Assembly: GCF_004331675.1 (NCBI RefSeq)
Contig: NZ_SJSN01000010.1
Coordinates: forward strand, 124,001-188,000
Reading direction: 5' to 3'
DNA length: 64,000 nucleotides
Origin: Pedobacter frigidisoli
GTDB taxonomy: Bacteria > Bacteroidota > Bacteroidia > Sphingobacteriales > Sphingobacteriaceae
Part shown: positions 45,222 to 55,316 of the stretch, one piece after another
How positions within the stretch are numbered: position 1 is the first letter of the stretch
Layout: each line of letters starts with the position of its first letter
Made by a program: the position numbers and the translations under genes
Notes under the pieces: generated by a model
Databases searched by the model: none
Told to the model about the DNA's origin: nothing
Seen by the model: only the letters and a program-made list of their open reading frames with translations

Positions 45222-46181
45222 TTAATTTAAAATTTATGCTCCGTCTATTTGGAGCGTTAATTATTTTTTAGTATACTTGTATTAATTATTGCGACAATCA
45301 TAAAAGGGGAAAACAATTCCTCCTTTTTAACGATGTCTCTCGTTCGAAAATCGCCAGTTTACCCTCGAGAGTACCGTGAGTTCGCCATTTCTATTGGATA
45401 TTTCTATCTTTGTGATATTATATTCAATAGGGCGATTCTCATGTTAGTCTTCTGAGGGAACAGAATCCGCAAGGAATTCTGTCGGTGTCTGGCGATACCA
45501 CGAACAGAAGCATTGAGATCGCCTTATTGTTTACAATAAAGCAGTCAAAGCTTTTGTGAGATGATTTCGTTTTATAAACCTTTATAAAGCCGAATATGGA
45601 AACAAAAACATTAACCGCGAAGATTCAATGCCTGTACCGCATTTATATCCGGTTTGCTCAACAGTTATTAATAAAGAACGTCTTCTGCACACCAGAATAA
45701 GTGTTCGCTATTACTAATTGACATGTATGGATAAAGCCTGAAATACGAGAAGACAATAGGCTTTCGCAGAAAAGGGCTGGTGCCAATTCGTCATGTCTTA
45801 AAAATTCCATTAAGTATTCAAATCAACAAGCCATTATAGCTGCCGTTTTTTGGTATTTAGCGATTCCTTAAAATTAACGTTTTTTATGGCAAGTTCAAAA
45901 TAATGATGCTTGGTGGTTGGAGTGCGGCTATAATGCGTACAGGATCGCGGTTAATTTTTAATTCGAAGAGCATGAATCTTATTAGTTCAACAACTTCCTG
46001 TCCATTTGATAGGCTTTATGCGCTAAAGCCAAAAAATCCTGTATAAGCTGTTGGTAGCGGGCGGGTTGGCCTTTTTTGGTCGAAAAAAGATAGGTTCTTT
46101 AATGATGTACTCGCCCTTGCTTATTCTTTAAATTCGATCAGGGTCTAACCAGCCATATATACGCAAACTAACTAACTTACA
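45222..46181. other. 960-bp intergenic region with promoter-like and hairpin signals
   Basis: No substantial gene is seen. TATCTTTG (45405-45412) matches the -7 consensus, with TTCG 20 bp upstream as a one-mismatch -33 box. Downstream are inverted repeats ACAGAAT/ATTCTGT (45460-45482) and GGCGAT/ATCGCC (45491-45523). A 34-residue frame beginning METKTLTAKIQCLYRIYIRF lies at 45596-45700. The rest leads to the SusC start and probably holds its promoter. Confidence 0.45.
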
Positions 46182-49100
46182 ATGAAAAAAATAAGATATT
46201 TTATTGTCAGGGCCCTGCCATGCCTTTTTTTTAAGCTGGCGCAAAAGCCCGACAACATTCCAAAATTGCTTTTCGAGCTATCGTTCGGAAAAGACAAACA
46301 GTTCATGCAATCCAGGGAACCGGACAGCAACCAGCTGGCTGAACTTTGCAAAGATGAGCTAAGACTACAAAAGTTAAAGCGAAAGATGGGGCTTTGCTGT
46401 CTAATTATCGCCATAATGTTTATAATCCCCTGTATTCCCAATGAAGCTCATTCTCAGGAAAGCTCTGGCCTGGTAAAAGGGAAGGTTTTGGATGAAAGCA
46501 AAAGGGCTATACCCAGCGCAACCGTCAGGGTGCTAGGAAAGAAAATTTTTATCTTATCAGACATTCAGGGGAATTTTTTACTGCAGAATGTTTCTCGAGG
46601 CGATACACTGTTGTTGTCATGCGTAGGTTTTAAAGATGCAAAGTTTGGCGTCGGCAATGGCGATGATCTGGGTGAGCTTGTTCTCGTACAAGATAACACA
46701 CAACTGATGGATGTTGAGATTGTGAGCACCGGTTACCAGCAAGTACCAAGGGAACGTGCCACGGGCAGCTTTGTGCAACTGGATACCAAGCTATTGAATA
46801 GGAGGGTGAGCACAAATATTCTCGACAGGTTAGAGGGTGTAACAAGCGGACTTAGCTTTAATAGGAATACAATCTCCTCAAATGGAAGCAATCCCTCATC
46901 GTTGAGCGTGAGGGGAAGAAGTACGATTTTTGCGAATCCAAATCCGTTGATCGTGGTCGATAATTTTCCTTTCAGTGGCGACATCTCTGCCATTAATCCG
47001 AATGATATTGCTTCTATTACGGTACTTAAAGATGCAGCCGCAGCATCTATTTGGGGTGCACTCTCGGGTAATGGCGTGATTGTGATCACCACCAAAAAGG
47101 GGACTATGGGAACCGCTCCAAAAGTGGATTTTAGTGCCAACCTGACCATAGGTGAACGTCCGGATCTTTATAAGGCGCCACGGTTGAGTGCTTCGAGTTT
47201 TATCGAGGTGGAAAAATTTCTTTTTGATAAAGGGTACTATAATTCAAGAATTACCAGTTCTACCCATCCTGTGCTTTCCCCAGTAGTTGAGATTCTTTTA
47301 CGCCGGAGAAGCGGACAGATTTCATCATTGGATTCTGCCAAACTAATCGGCGATTATGCGGGCAATGATACCAGGAGTGACCTCGCTGAATATTATTACC
47401 GTAATGTTGTTAACCAACAGTATTCCCTCAGTGTATCAGGAGGGGCAGACAGTCATTCTTATTACCTCGGCGCCGGACTGGATCGCAATCTGACAAGTTT
47501 GGAACGCAACAGTTTCGACCGAATAAACATAAATGGGTCGAATACCTTTTTGTTTGCCAAAAAAAGGCTGGAGTGGACAACCGCATTTTATTATACGCGA
47601 AATCATACAGAGAATAACGGCTTGAGTGCGACTTTAGGCTATCCCTACCTGAAGCTCAAAAATGCTGATGGTAGCAATGCAAGTATTCCCTACCAATACC
47701 GTAAGCCATATGTTGATACCCTAGGAAATGGTAAATTACTGGACTGGAGCTATCGGCCCTTGGATGAGCTTGCTCAAAATGACAATGTAACCTCGCTCAC
47801 AGAGTACCGTTTGAATACTTTGCTCAAGTACACGATCCTTAGGGGTTTTGATGCCTCAGTGCAATACCAGTACAATGAGGGTAACGGCATCCTTAGGACG
47901 CTTTATAACCAGGACAGGTTCTACACAAGGGACTATATCAATCGATTTACACAAATTTCCTCGGGTGGTGTTTATACGAGGCTGGTGCCCTTAGGAGCGA
48001 TTCTTGATAATCGCAACAACCTTTCGGTATCCCAAAACCTAAGGGGACAGTTTGCATTCAATCAAAAATTCGGCAAACAACATGATCTAAGCGCTATCCT
48101 TGGCATGGAGGCTAGGGAGGTAAGTGGAAACTCTGCCTCAAACAGGCTTTATGGATATTCAGAGGTAGGAGCGGCCGGGGCCGTAAACTACCTTGGAACT
48201 TTCGTCATGCTTCCTACAAATTCAACCGGTATGATCGAATCGGGCCTCTCCCAGCTGCAAACCAGTAATAGGTTCGTATCTACCTTTGCAAATGCGGCCT
48301 ATACCTATGCTGACCGTTATACCTTATCCGCGAGTGCAAGAAAGGATGAGTCCAATGTATTTGGGGCGACAACCAACCAGAAAGGAATACCATTATGGTC
48401 TGTTGGGGCAAGCTGGCAAATCAGTAGTGAGCCATTTTATCAGTTTGAGGAAATACCTTATCTGCGTTTTCGCATCACAAGGGGGTATCAGGGAAATGTT
48501 GACAATAGCCTTTCTCCGCAGGTCACGGTTACCACAAACCCAATATCGTTGAACACTGCGGGAAGTCCATACTCGGTACTTTCAAATCCGCCTAATCCCG
48601 AACTCCGTTGGGAGAGGATAGGTATGATCAATCTAGGCCTGGACTTTAGGTTCCGGGAGAACAGGGTTCAGGGAACATTTGAATTCTTTAGTAAGAATGG
48701 CAGGGATCTCATCGGGATAAGCACAATAGATCCGACTACAGGGGTGCAGACATTTAAGGGCAACTCGGCAAACATGAACGTACGTGGACTTGACGTGACC
48801 TTAAACACCAGGAACCTAGTTGGGAAATTCAATTGGTCATCTGTGTTGTTGTTTAGCATAGCCCGGGACAGGGTCACAAAGTACCTATTGAGCCCACCTA
48901 CAATTAGCGCCGCGCTTACTGGAGGCATAAGCCCCATAGAAGGCAATCCACTATATTCAATATACGCGTTGGAATGGGCCGGTCTAAACACCAGCGGCAA
49001 CCCGCAGGTATTGCTCAATGGGCTGCCATCCACAAACTATTCGGCCATTTTGAGTTCGGCCGACTTAAGCAACCTGAAATATATTGGTCCGGTCAATCCT

Positions 49101-49586
49101 CCAGTGTTTGGAAGCTTAAGGAACGATTTTGATTGTGGCAATTGGAATATATCGATCAATATTAGCTATAAGTTTGGAAACTATTTCAGAAATCCTGGGC
49201 TTGGCTATGGCAACATATTTACAGGCAATATTTCTTATATGGATAGCCAGTATCTTTCCAGATGGAAGAACCCGGGCGATGAGGCCATTACCGATGTTCC
49301 ATCCATGATATATCCCGCAAATGCAAATCGGGATATGGCTTATAACTATTCTGACATATTGATTGAACGAGGTGACCACATCCGCCTGCAGGACATTAAC
49401 CTGAGCTATGATTTTGCTCTGCCAAAAGGTGGCAGTAAACTTTTCAGGAGCCTCCGAATCTTCACTTATGTGAACAACCTTGGTATACTGTGGAGCGTTA
49501 ACAAACTTGGCCTTGATCCCGATTACCTCACCTCCGCATTCGCGAATCCAAGAACCTATGCATTTGGCATCCGTGCCGGATTATAA
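46182..49586 (+). CDS. SusC/RagA-type TonB-dependent outer-membrane transporter
   Basis: This is a 1134-residue SusC-family protein. It includes a carboxypeptidase-like regulatory domain (GLVKGKVLDESKRAIPSATV), the family motif around IVSTGYQQVPRERATGSF, a plug domain (LSVRGRSTI to GVIVITTKKG) and a 22-strand-type barrel ending FGIRAGL. The first 68 residues precede the hydrophobic signal (LCCLIIAIMFIIP) and are unusual. An in-frame ATG at 46386 would give a normal signal peptide, so the start is uncertain. It works with the SusD-like protein (next gene) to import a large nutrient or peptide. Confidence 0.9.
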   Translation: MKKIRYFIVRALPCLFFKLAQKPDNIPKLLFELSFGKDKQFMQSREPDSNQLAELCKDELRLQKLKRKMGLCCLIIAIMFIIPCIPNEAHSQESSGLVKGKVLDESKRAIPSATVRVLGKKIFILSDIQGNFLLQNVSRGDTLLLSCVGFKDAKFGVGNGDDLGELVLVQDNTQLMDVEIVSTGYQQVPRERATGSFVQLDTKLLNRRVSTNILDRLEGVTSGLSFNRNTISSNGSNPSSLSVRGRSTIFANPNPLIVVDNFPFSGDISAINPNDIASITVLKDAAAASIWGALSGNGVIVITTKKGTMGTAPKVDFSANLTIGERPDLYKAPRLSASSFIEVEKFLFDKGYYNSRITSSTHPVLSPVVEILLRRRSGQISSLDSAKLIGDYAGNDTRSDLAEYYYRNVVNQQYSLSVSGGADSHSYYLGAGLDRNLTSLERNSFDRININGSNTFLFAKKRLEWTTAFYYTRNHTENNGLSATLGYPYLKLKNADGSNASIPYQYRKPYVDTLGNGKLLDWSYRPLDELAQNDNVTSLTEYRLNTLLKYTILRGFDASVQYQYNEGNGILRTLYNQDRFYTRDYINRFTQISSGGVYTRLVPLGAILDNRNNLSVSQNLRGQFAFNQKFGKQHDLSAILGMEAREVSGNSASNRLYGYSEVGAAGAVNYLGTFVMLPTNSTGMIESGLSQLQTSNRFVSTFANAAYTYADRYTLSASARKDESNVFGATTNQKGIPLWSVGASWQISSEPFYQFEEIPYLRFRITRGYQGNVDNSLSPQVTVTTNPISLNTAGSPYSVLSNPPNPELRWERIGMINLGLDFRFRENRVQGTFEFFSKNGRDLIGISTIDPTTGVQTFKGNSANMNVRGLDVTLNTRNLVGKFNWSSVLLFSIARDRVTKYLLSPPTISAALTGGISPIEGNPLYSIYALEWAGLNTSGNPQVLLNGLPSTNYSAILSSADLSNLKYIGPVNPPVFGSLRNDFDCGNWNISINISYKFGNYFRNPGLGYGNIFTGNISYMDSQYLSRWKNPGDEAITDVPSMIYPANANRDMAYNYSDILIERGDHIRLQDINLSYDFALPKGGSKLFRSLRIFTYVNNLGILWSVNKLGLDPDYLTSAFANPRTYAFGIRAGL

Positions 49587-49596
49587 TTTTAGAAAA

Positions 49597-50978
49597 ATGA
49601 AAAAAAAGATATTAGAATACTCGAAGATCCTTTTGCTATGTGTCCTTTTCATGGGATGCAAGAAAGAGTTCCTGGAAAAAAAGCCAGCCTCAAACATTAG
49701 TGTTCCCTCGACAATTGAGGAGCTGCGGTTATTGCTGATCAATACAGTTGATATACGCAGAAGTCCCGCTCTGGGGGAGCTATCTGGTGATGACTATTAT
49801 ATGGAAAAAGCCGAATGGTCTGGACAGTTCCTACCTTATTTCTCAAACAGCTACGTCTGGTCGAGTGACATCTATCAGGGGGCTGCAAGTGTTTTGGACT
49901 GGAATACACCCTATACCCAGGTGCTTTATGCAAATGTGGTTTTGGACCGATTGAAAAAAGTGGAGCGAAATGGAGGAAATGCTGAAGCTTATGATGAACT
50001 GAAAGGAACCGCTCTATTTATGAGGGCATGGTCATTTTTTGACCTTGCCCAGGTTTTTGCTGTACCTTATGATGCCCAAACCGCTGCTACTGACCTTGGA
50101 ATTCCCTTAAGAGAGACCGCAGATATTGACGCGCCAACTGTCCGAGCCTCGATAAAGGATACTTACGATAGGATTTTAGCCGATATTGGAGAAGCCGGCA
50201 GGCTAATAAGGATCGAAAAGTCACCCATAAATGGCTATATGCCATCAAAGGCATCTGTTTATGGCTTCCTCTCCAGGGTTTATCTTACTATGCGGGAATA
50301 TCCGCGGGCAAGTCTGTATGCGGACAGCGCCCTGGGGATCAAGGCCACGTTGATCAATTATAATACCCTTAGCACTTCCGCCACCGTACCCCTGACCACG
50401 GATCACGCGGAAAGTATCTATCAGAGTACGTTGGTAACGGCCAACCCGCTAGTTTACGTTGTTACTTCTCAGGGCTACTCCATTGTGATACGTTGCTTTA
50501 TGCAAGCTATCAGGCGAATGATCTTCGTAAAACCATTTACTTCTCGATAAACGGAAAGTACATCAACAAGAAGCGGGGATACTCGGGGGGCATTAACCTA
50601 TCAAACGGACTGGCGACGGATGAGCTTTACCTCATCAGGTCAGAGTGTTTGGCAAGAGCTGGGCAGGATATCAGGGCAATTACTGACCTTAATACCCTCC
50701 TTTTTAATAGGTGGAAAACAGGGACTTTTGTGCCTATTAGTGGGCTGCAGGGAGCATTACTCTTGGACCGGATACTCCTCGAGCGGAGGAAAGAACTGGT
50801 ATTTAGGGGACTAAGATGGAACGATCTGCGTAGGTTAAATAAAGAGGGGCATAATATTGTGCTAAGAAGAAACCTTGGTAATAGTGTCTTTGAACTACAA
50901 CCCAATAGTCCGAAATACACTTTGCCTATCCCGCCAAATGTCATCGCCCTAACCGGAATCCAACAGAATGTACGATAA
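49597..50978 (+). pseudogene. SusD/RagB-type lipoprotein, one frameshift
   Basis: The first frame starts with a lipoprotein signal (LLCVLFMGC) and runs MKKKILEYSK to YSIV; the second runs DTLLYASYQANDLRKT to QQNVR. A missing G near 50487 (ATTGTG[G]ATACG) accounts for the break; with it the two frames form one SusD protein of about 460 residues. C-terminal motifs YLIRSECLARAG and LLERRKELVFRGLRWNDLRRL are typical of SusD. Either a recent mutation or a base-calling error. Confidence 0.85.
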
Positions 50979-50997
50979 ACCACTAATTTATAATGTT

Positions 50998-51621
50998 ATG
51001 AAACTTGAACTAACAAAAAGATTTATCTTTACTGCCTTAATCCTATTTGTCCTTTTAGCTCCTGAAAGGGCTCTATCGCAGCAACAGGTTGTTTTTAAAG
51101 ATATATTTAAGCCCTTGGTGTCATCGCTAAATACACCAGAAATCATCGGTGCGCTCGCCGGCTATACGTTTACAGATACCCTAGGCAATCAGGTAAGACT
51201 GTCCGACTTTCTGGGAAAATGGGTAATGGTCGATTTATGGTATTCTGGATGTGGGGGATGCATAACAGCAAATGAGGGAATGCGAACCGTTCATGATTCG
51301 CTTTCAAAGCAAGGTGTAGTCTTCCTGAGTATCTCGGTAGATAGGGAGCGGGAAAAGTGGATGGCTAGTATAACGCATGGTGCCCAGAAATCCTCATTAA
51401 ATCCATGGGCCGGAATGTACGTGCCGGCTAAGGGAACGATTACCCTTTATACCTCCGGTAGCGGCCATGATAATGAATTTAGGAGAGCGTACGTCCCAAA
51501 GAATATTTATCCAAAACTGCTCCTTTTTGATGATAAGGGACTTCTTATATCAGAGAATCCTCCAAGGCCAGATGAAACGCCCATGGATCTTATAAAGTTT
51601 ATCCGCCGACATAAGGATTAG
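50998..51621 (+). CDS. TlpA-like exported thioredoxin/peroxiredoxin
   Basis: I start at the ATG at 50998, which gives 207 residues with the signal peptide (FIFTALILFVLLAPERALS) at the very start. The thioredoxin core has VDLWYSGCGGCITANEG (Cys85, Cys88 numbered from this start) and VVFLSISVDRERE. TlpA-like proteins at SusCD loci are common in Bacteroidetes. It lies 19 bp after the SusD frame and probably shares its transcript. Confidence 0.82.
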   Translation: MKLELTKRFIFTALILFVLLAPERALSQQQVVFKDIFKPLVSSLNTPEIIGALAGYTFTDTLGNQVRLSDFLGKWVMVDLWYSGCGGCITANEGMRTVHDSLSKQGVVFLSISVDREREKWMASITHGAQKSSLNPWAGMYVPAKGTITLYTSGSGHDNEFRRAYVPKNIYPKLLLFDDKGLLISENPPRPDETPMDLIKFIRRHKD

Positions 51622-51628
51622 CTAAAAG

Positions 51629-51662
51629 GCATGAGTTGCCTGCTATTGCCGGCAACTCATGC
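51629..51662. terminator. Bidirectional terminator between TlpA-like and DUF6520-like genes
   Basis: A perfect 12-base-pair stem (GCATGAGTTGCC with GGCAACTCATGC) with a ten-base loop lies between convergent stop codons, 8 bp from one and 7 bp from the other. A-rich DNA on the left side gives a short T run for the minus strand. Confidence 0.75.
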
Positions 51663-51668
51663 TTGGTA

Positions 51669-51968
51669 TTACTGGGCAAAATCGCCTTTGGTAGACTGAA
51701 CATACTCTCCATCTACAAGATCATAGGTACAGATCTTGTCACTATCGGTACAAGATACCGAACTGGGCGACCCTATGGTAGAGTAATTACCTGGAGTCTG
51801 GTCCAAGGTGGCATTCCATGTCTGCGGTGCGGGATTGTACCGTAATGCACCTAGCCTTCTTGCATCTGGCTTAAATGAGAAAGCCATAACCCCTGCTACC
51901 AAAATGGCAGCGATTCCAAATCTGTTCGCGCCCTTTAGCGCATTTTTTACTTTTGAGAAGATTTTCAT
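51669..51968 (-). CDS. Small DUF6520-like secreted protein
   Basis: This is a 99-residue protein: a basic N-terminus, a hydrophobic segment (FGIAAILVAGVMAFSF), a linker and a C-terminal part with two cysteines (Cys73 and Cys80, C-x6-C). This is the layout of Bacteroidetes DUF6520 proteins, whose function is unknown. The neighbouring TlpA-like and MauE-like genes can handle disulfides, so the cysteines may be their substrate; that is inference. Confidence 0.65.
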   Translation of the reverse strand: MKIFSKVKNALKGANRFGIAAILVAGVMAFSFKPDARRLGALRYNPAPQTWNATLDQTPGNYSTIGSPSSVSCTDSDKICTYDLVDGEYVQSTKGDFAQ

Positions 51969-52096
51969 AATTATAGTGTTTTTGCCGGATATGGTTTAGA
52001 TCCGACAGGTTAATTGGCCGATAGCCCTTGGGACGTCGCCTCGACCTAAAATATGGTTTGTTGATTGCACAGTATGTCCGCTCCGTGCATAAAAAG

Positions 52097-52585
52097 TTAT
52101 AAAATCTGTGCGTGTTCCTCCCTTCCGTTTGTTTGATATGAACGGATTTTCCGTTTCGTTTTTTTAGCTGAGATCTTCATTCCCAATACGGCGATGGCCA
52201 TAAAAAAGGTGTTGAAAAGCAGGTGTATTCCATAACTCATCTGTCCCAGGATCCCTCCACAGCTGCAGGGAATCCTGCCAAATATCCCTGACATGGAGAT
52301 CGTAATGTAAAAACTGAATGTAGAAAGCAGCGTAAGTGCACTTAAGAACGACAACTTTCTTAGCTGTGGAAAAAGCAGCATGATAGTAATACAAAACTCG
52401 ATCACAGGAATAAGCCAGGTTAGCACAATAGCCGTATCATGGAGGAACACTTGGTTAAGCATCTCTTTGCGTGAAATGTTATAACTCATCAATTTGGAAA
52501 TTGCTGCATAAGAAAAAAGGAACACAAGTAGCGCCGCACATATATCTGATAAACGCTCTCTGGTCCAGAGGTATTTCTTGATCAT
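52097..52585 (-). CDS. MauE-like membrane protein
   Basis: I start at the ATG at 52585, which puts the first membrane helix near the N-terminus and gives 162 residues. Four membrane helices follow the pattern LVFLFSYAAISKLMSY, with the conserved IPCSCGGI (C-x-C-G-G) of MauE/DoxX-like proteins. MauE proteins support disulfide formation or maturation of exported proteins. It is transcribed with, and 128 bp upstream of, the DUF6520-like gene. Confidence 0.75.
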   Translation of the reverse strand: MIKKYLWTRERLSDICAALLVFLFSYAAISKLMSYNISRKEMLNQVFLHDTAIVLTWLIPVIEFCITIMLLFPQLRKLSFLSALTLLSTFSFYITISMSGIFGRIPCSCGGILGQMSYGIHLLFNTFFMAIAVLGMKISAKKTKRKIRSYQTNGREEHAQIL

Positions 52586-52687
52586 GGAATAAAGGTCAGT
52601 TGTCCCATGTGAAAATCTGGTAGACAAAGGTCACTTAATCAATGAATTGTAGCTGTCTTGTAATGACATTTGTCGCCAGAGCTCCGC

Positions 52688-53263
52688 CTATTTGACTGCC
52701 CGAATCCTGCTAAGTGTCCGCTCATCAACGCCCAGATAGGAGGCAATATCCCTAACGGTCGCTTTTTTTGCGATTTCAGGCTGCAGACTCAGTATCGTCC
52801 GATACCCCTCCGCGGCATTCAGGACGTTGCGGATGAGCAGCTGATCAATCAGGCGTGCCTGCTGTTCCCATTGGTAGGCGTGCACCATTTGCCCAGATTC
52901 ACGAAAGAGTTTCAGGATACTCAGCGAGTGTTTCTCGGGGATCGATAGTACCTGCGTTTCTTCGAGAAAATCGATTTGGAGATTTCCTGCAAATGGTGTC
53001 TGCTGATGAGCGAAACAGGGGATAAAGTCCTGCTCGAACCAAAATGCAAGCGTATGCTCAGAAAGGTTTTCCGCTCCACTGGCATAAAGCCTTATCGCCC
53101 CCCTCAAGATCAAAGGGTAGCAGCCATGCGTAATCTGGCCAATGTCAATGCGCTGGTGCTTGTGGTAATGGCTGATCTTGACGATGATGCGCAGATAGGC
53201 CCTGATCCCCTGGGAAATTGGTGCATAGCGTTCTAGATGATCAATGTAGTTTTCTGTTTCCAT
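52688..53263 (-). CDS. Crp/Fnr-family regulator
   Basis: This is a 191-residue protein with a cyclic-nucleotide-binding-like beta domain (residues 20-115) and a C-terminal helix-turn-helix (KKATVRDIASYLGVDERTLSRIR). Bacteroidetes Crp-type regulators of this length are common. The order regulator-MauE-DUF6520 on one strand suggests it may control them. Confidence 0.8.
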   Translation of the reverse strand: METENYIDHLERYAPISQGIRAYLRIIVKISHYHKHQRIDIGQITHGCYPLILRGAIRLYASGAENLSEHTLAFWFEQDFIPCFAHQQTPFAGNLQIDFLEETQVLSIPEKHSLSILKLFRESGQMVHAYQWEQQARLIDQLLIRNVLNAAEGYRTILSLQPEIAKKATVRDIASYLGVDERTLSRIRAVK

Positions 53264-53351
53264 ATCTTTTTGATCCCAAAGAAAATAGATATTGGAAACC
53301 TGTCAAGTTGCATAAAAAGCAATATTCAGCAACCCCTTCGGACAGCAGCCT

Positions 53352-54512
53352 TCAGTAGGACTCCTCTGCGATGACCAGCATTTGGGAGAGTTTGTCTATA
53401 ACTTTTAGGATGTCTTCGGGAGAATGTGAGTAGTAGGCATTTTTGAAACTCTTCTCCGAAATGGATCCACCTTCGAGCGTACTGAACCTCGAGGCAAAGT
53501 ATTGGTGGACCTGTTTGGCTGTTCTGGTAAGAAGAATGCCCGTTTCAACCTGTAGGAAGACAAAGAATGCAAGCTGCTTTACAGAAAGTGAGACTGTAAA
53601 GCTTCCAAGAAAGGGGTCTTTGCCCATTTCTTGGAAAACGGGATCCTTAAGGAGTTCAATCAACCTGATCTCCGCGCGGATGTACTCAAGGAGCGAGGAG
53701 CTTAATTTTGGGCGATTCTCAAAAAACCGTTTCTCTCTGTTTAGGGAGGCCTGTTTGAAAATCTTTTCAAGGTAGCGAAGCAACCCATGCAGTTGGGATG
53801 GGTCTGTTGAGAGTTGAAGCTGCAGCTCAAGATGACGGCATAATAGGTTATGTACCGCTGTTGAGTTGAATTCGTGGCTAATCAGCAGACAGGCGATCTC
53901 CTCATAGCTTATTGCCGCAGGCTGATGGATGTTCTCAATGTCATCAAGCAAATTGACCCATTTGCGCCCGGTTCTTGGAGAAATCTTAAGCTGTTCATTC
54001 GTCAATAAGCCCTCAGCTAGTCCGCAAAGGCCTTTAAGAACCTCGTTGGTCACTGATCTATCTTCTATTGCGGAAATCCGCTTGATCAGCGTCATTTTCC
54101 AATCCCTGTTGACCCTCTCCGGATAATTAGCACTGCTATCGATAAAGTTTGGAAAAGTTATTAAAAGAAATGCGAGCAGTGAGGCGCAGTGTTCATGTAT
54201 ATGTTCCAGAAGGGTTATCCTAAGCGGCTGTAGCGTTTTAACCTCTTTTTCCCCTGCAAGCTTGATTGACAGGTCGTCCATCATGCCTGTCAATATGGTC
54301 TGATGAATGCTTAGGTAGCGTCCTAGTCCTGCTTTAGACCTAGCAGCAAATACATGCGAAAGGAATCTCATCCTCACATCAAACTGATTTGCCCTCAGTT
54401 CCTCAATCCTTGTACGTACATATCCGGTGGAAATGGTCGTTTTTGAAAGACATTCCAAAATTAGGGGTTCCAGGTAGTAGGTTTCATATTGCATGATCAT
54501 TTTTTTAAACAA
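53352..54512 (-). CDS. Unknown protein typical of Bacteroidetes conjugative elements
   Basis: This is a 386-residue helical protein without signal peptide. Its C-terminus (FLQVETGILLTRTAKQVHQYF, then FKNAYYSHSPEDILKVIDKL) resembles regions of RteC-like proteins of conjugative elements. I do not recognise a catalytic motif. Its position beside the transfer genes supports membership in the element. Confidence 0.55.
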   Translation of the reverse strand: MFKKMIMQYETYYLEPLILECLSKTTISTGYVRTRIEELRANQFDVRMRFLSHVFAARSKAGLGRYLSIHQTILTGMMDDLSIKLAGEKEVKTLQPLRITLLEHIHEHCASLLAFLLITFPNFIDSSANYPERVNRDWKMTLIKRISAIEDRSVTNEVLKGLCGLAEGLLTNEQLKISPRTGRKWVNLLDDIENIHQPAAISYEEIACLLISHEFNSTAVHNLLCRHLELQLQLSTDPSQLHGLLRYLEKIFKQASLNREKRFFENRPKLSSSLLEYIRAEIRLIELLKDPVFQEMGKDPFLGSFTVSLSVKQLAFFVFLQVETGILLTRTAKQVHQYFASRFSTLEGGSISEKSFKNAYYSHSPEDILKVIDKLSQMLVIAEESY

Positions 54513-54764
54513 TTTAGAGCTCGAACATGGCAGCCTAAAGTATTGTACACCAAAATGTTCCCAGGGATGATGAATGTTGTTTTATAGATGACCAGAGGCC
54601 ATACCGCAAGTACTTCCGTCAACCCACCATTGGCATAAAAGGTTATTCTGTATCAATTTGAGCAGGGGTTGCTAATGGACGCAACCGTTGCGCAACTTGA
54701 TGGACAGCTGCCATCGGTGCTAACTTTGCGTAACCCGAATAACGACTCTAATGCATGTAGAATG

Positions 54765-55112
54765 AATATTAAACTAAGAAAGATGATTGAACAAATAAGT
54801 AGGAAGATGGTCAAAGTCCTAAGCGGGCTTTATTTAATAAAGGCCAAGATATTTGAAACCATGATGATCGGGGAAACCTCAGAAGTGGATCTCAGATTTT
54901 CCAGAAAGGACAATGTTTTTGCCAGATTCCCCATGCATATTGAGCTTTTGAAGGGATCTCAAGTCAGATTGGAGCTGACCTTAGCCTCCAGGTGCGAAAC
55001 TGATGTATCGCTCCATACAGGTTGGCGAGCCAGAGACCACAATTTCCTTACAGAACCGGGATCCGGACCTCACCGTTGTGAGCAGTCAAAAGTGAGGGGT
55101 AGGGATGGATAG
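54765..55112 (+). CDS. Hypothetical protein, uncertain
   Basis: An open frame with a plausible start at the ATG at 54762-54765 (NIKLRKMIEQISRKMVKVL) gives about 115 residues. The middle is beta-like (SEVDLRFSRKDNVFARF). The Arg/Gly-rich end looks non-coding. I recognise no family; it may be spurious. Confidence 0.25.
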   Translation, partial: NIKLRKMIEQISRKMVKVLSGLYLIKAKIFETMMIGETSEVDLRFSRKDNVFARFPMHIELLKGSQVRLELTLASRCETDVSLHTGWRARDHNFLTEPGSGPHRCEQSKVRGRDG

Positions 55113-55316
55113 GCCCGGATGCTGGGGCGAGCTTGGCGAACTATCCCTTAATACACCTTATAATGACCCAACGGAAAGTATCTTGAGAACATTGCGCTGA
55201 GGCAAACATGATAGATCCACCAAGATATATGATTTCCGGACAAATCCCTATCATCAGATCATCTCAAGCCTGGTCCGGTCAGGCAAATAAAAACCAAAAA
55301 GAAAGTACCCTTTGAT

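Noticed and set aside
53443..53775. A 110-codon open frame on the plus strand.
   Set aside because: It lies fully antisense inside the 386-residue gene and its product has no motif or signal; it is a shadow of the real gene.
54669..54764. The upstream part of the open frame at 54669-55112.
   Set aside because: The first 31 residues look non-coding, so the start was moved downstream; even the shorter frame is doubtful.
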